A stretch of DNA of 41,916 bases from an uncultured Ruminococcus sp. (GTDB taxonomy: Bacteria > Bacillota > Clostridia > Oscillospirales > Acutalibacteraceae), in assembly GCA_902767845.1 (NCBI GenBank), contig CACXIV010000011.1, positions 1-41,916 of the forward strand, in the 5' to 3' direction. The position numbers and the translations under genes were made by a program. Positions 41,791 to 41,916 of the stretch are shown piece after piece. Each line of letters opens with the position of its first letter. Within the stretch, counting starts at the first letter, position 1. The notes under the pieces were generated by a model that saw only the letters and a list, made by a program, of their open reading frames with translations, had not been told where the DNA came from and ran no database searches.

Positions 41791-41830
41791 CATTATGCGA
41801 CAAATCCTTGCGGAGCGATCCGCCATAATG
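41791..41830 (+). promoter_or_regulatory. rpsF leader hairpin, possible S6:S18 autoregulatory operator
   Basis: CATTATG (41791-41797) pairs with CATAATG (41824-41830), and GCGGA (41810-41814) with TCCGC (41819-41823); a 12-base bulge sits on the 5' side. The form, a lower helix, a 5' bulge and an upper hairpin before the ribosome site of rpsF, recalls the S6:S18 binding element of bacterial rpsF leaders. Identification is by form only. Confidence 0.45.
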
Positions 41831-41851
41831 TCCAGAAGGAGGTGCAAAGTG

Positions 41852-41916
41852 ATGGCAGTAACAGCAAATTACGAGACCGTAATGATTATCTCAATGAAGC
41901 AGGGCGAAGAGGGCAT
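41852..41916 (+). CDS. rpsF: Ribosomal protein bS6, N-terminal start (3' end outside window)
   Basis: The first 21 codons encode MAVTANYETVMIISMKQGEEG, which fits the N-terminus of bS6 (YETV.II). A strong GAAGGAGGTG at 41835-41844 lies seven bases before ATG 41852; an in-frame GTG at 41849 is also possible. In other bacteria rpsF is followed by ssb and rpsR. The divergent leader and promoter support the call, but it rests on a short piece. Confidence 0.82.
   Translation, partial: MAVTANYETVMIISMKQGEEG

Overview
The window looks like chromosome of a Gram-positive anaerobe of the Clostridia, most like the Ruminococcus/Oscillospiraceae group. This is inferred from several signs: moderately GC-rich genes separated by AT-rich spacers, strong AAGGAGG-type ribosome binding sites with some TTG starts, sigma-A promoters, Gram-positive lipoprotein signals, a Trp-type T-box leader, an HPr with both His15 and Ser46, and a pyruvate formate-lyase fermentation module. 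No species can be named from the sequence alone.

Layout. 1-2814 (+): the end of GAPDH, then three genes of unassigned function (a cytosolic protein, a lipoprotein, and a zinc-ribbon protein with a Gln/Gly/Tyr/Pro repeat tail). 2940-11186 (-): a nine-gene operon, read wecE to rmlB, that appears to make a dTDP-4-amino-4,6-dideoxysugar, N-acetylate it, load it on a lipid carrier, flip it and transfer it outside the membrane. 11587-17429 (-): a self-contained fructose PTS operon, fruR-fruK-fruA-ptsH-ptsI. 17653-18123 (+): a degenerate YbeY-like protein. 18418-24342 (+): a complete peptide/oligopeptide ABC importer. 24545-27910 (+): a cytosolic BMP-like protein fused to a ParB-like segment, then a metallophosphoesterase and an MBL-fold hydrolase. 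28001-29792 (+): a Trp T-box leader and a solitary TrpB2-type tryptophan synthase beta chain. 29911-31440 (+): an asparagine synthetase-like protein without its nucleophile cysteine. 31520-31740: a cluster of palindromic repeats. 31753-32535 (-): a PHP-family phosphatase. 32783-35790 (+): pflA-pflB. 35840-36600 (+): a rhodanese lipoprotein and a YjbR-like protein.

36601-37920 is the oddest stretch. A consensus promoter drives about 260 nt of highly structured RNA that contains two tRNA-Leu-like fragments. It is followed by an intact tRNA-Leu(CAG), and then by an AT-rich, frameshifted relative of the retron-Eco1 (Ec86) effector with no reverse transcriptase in view. 37925-41579 (-): a wall-glycopolymer export unit (TagG/TagH-like ABC transporter), a fusion of a dead-looking sugar epimerase domain with LicD, and a 57-residue membrane protein. 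The window ends in the divergent start of rpsF (+) with a hairpin leader.

Together the genes describe a fermentative cell that takes up fructose and peptides, makes formate and acetyl-CoA, and invests in surface glycans at both ends of the window. The most interesting points are the Arn/Eca-hybrid aminosugar operon, the structured RNA beside tRNA-Leu, the orphan broken retron-type effector and the T-box-controlled stand-alone TrpB2.
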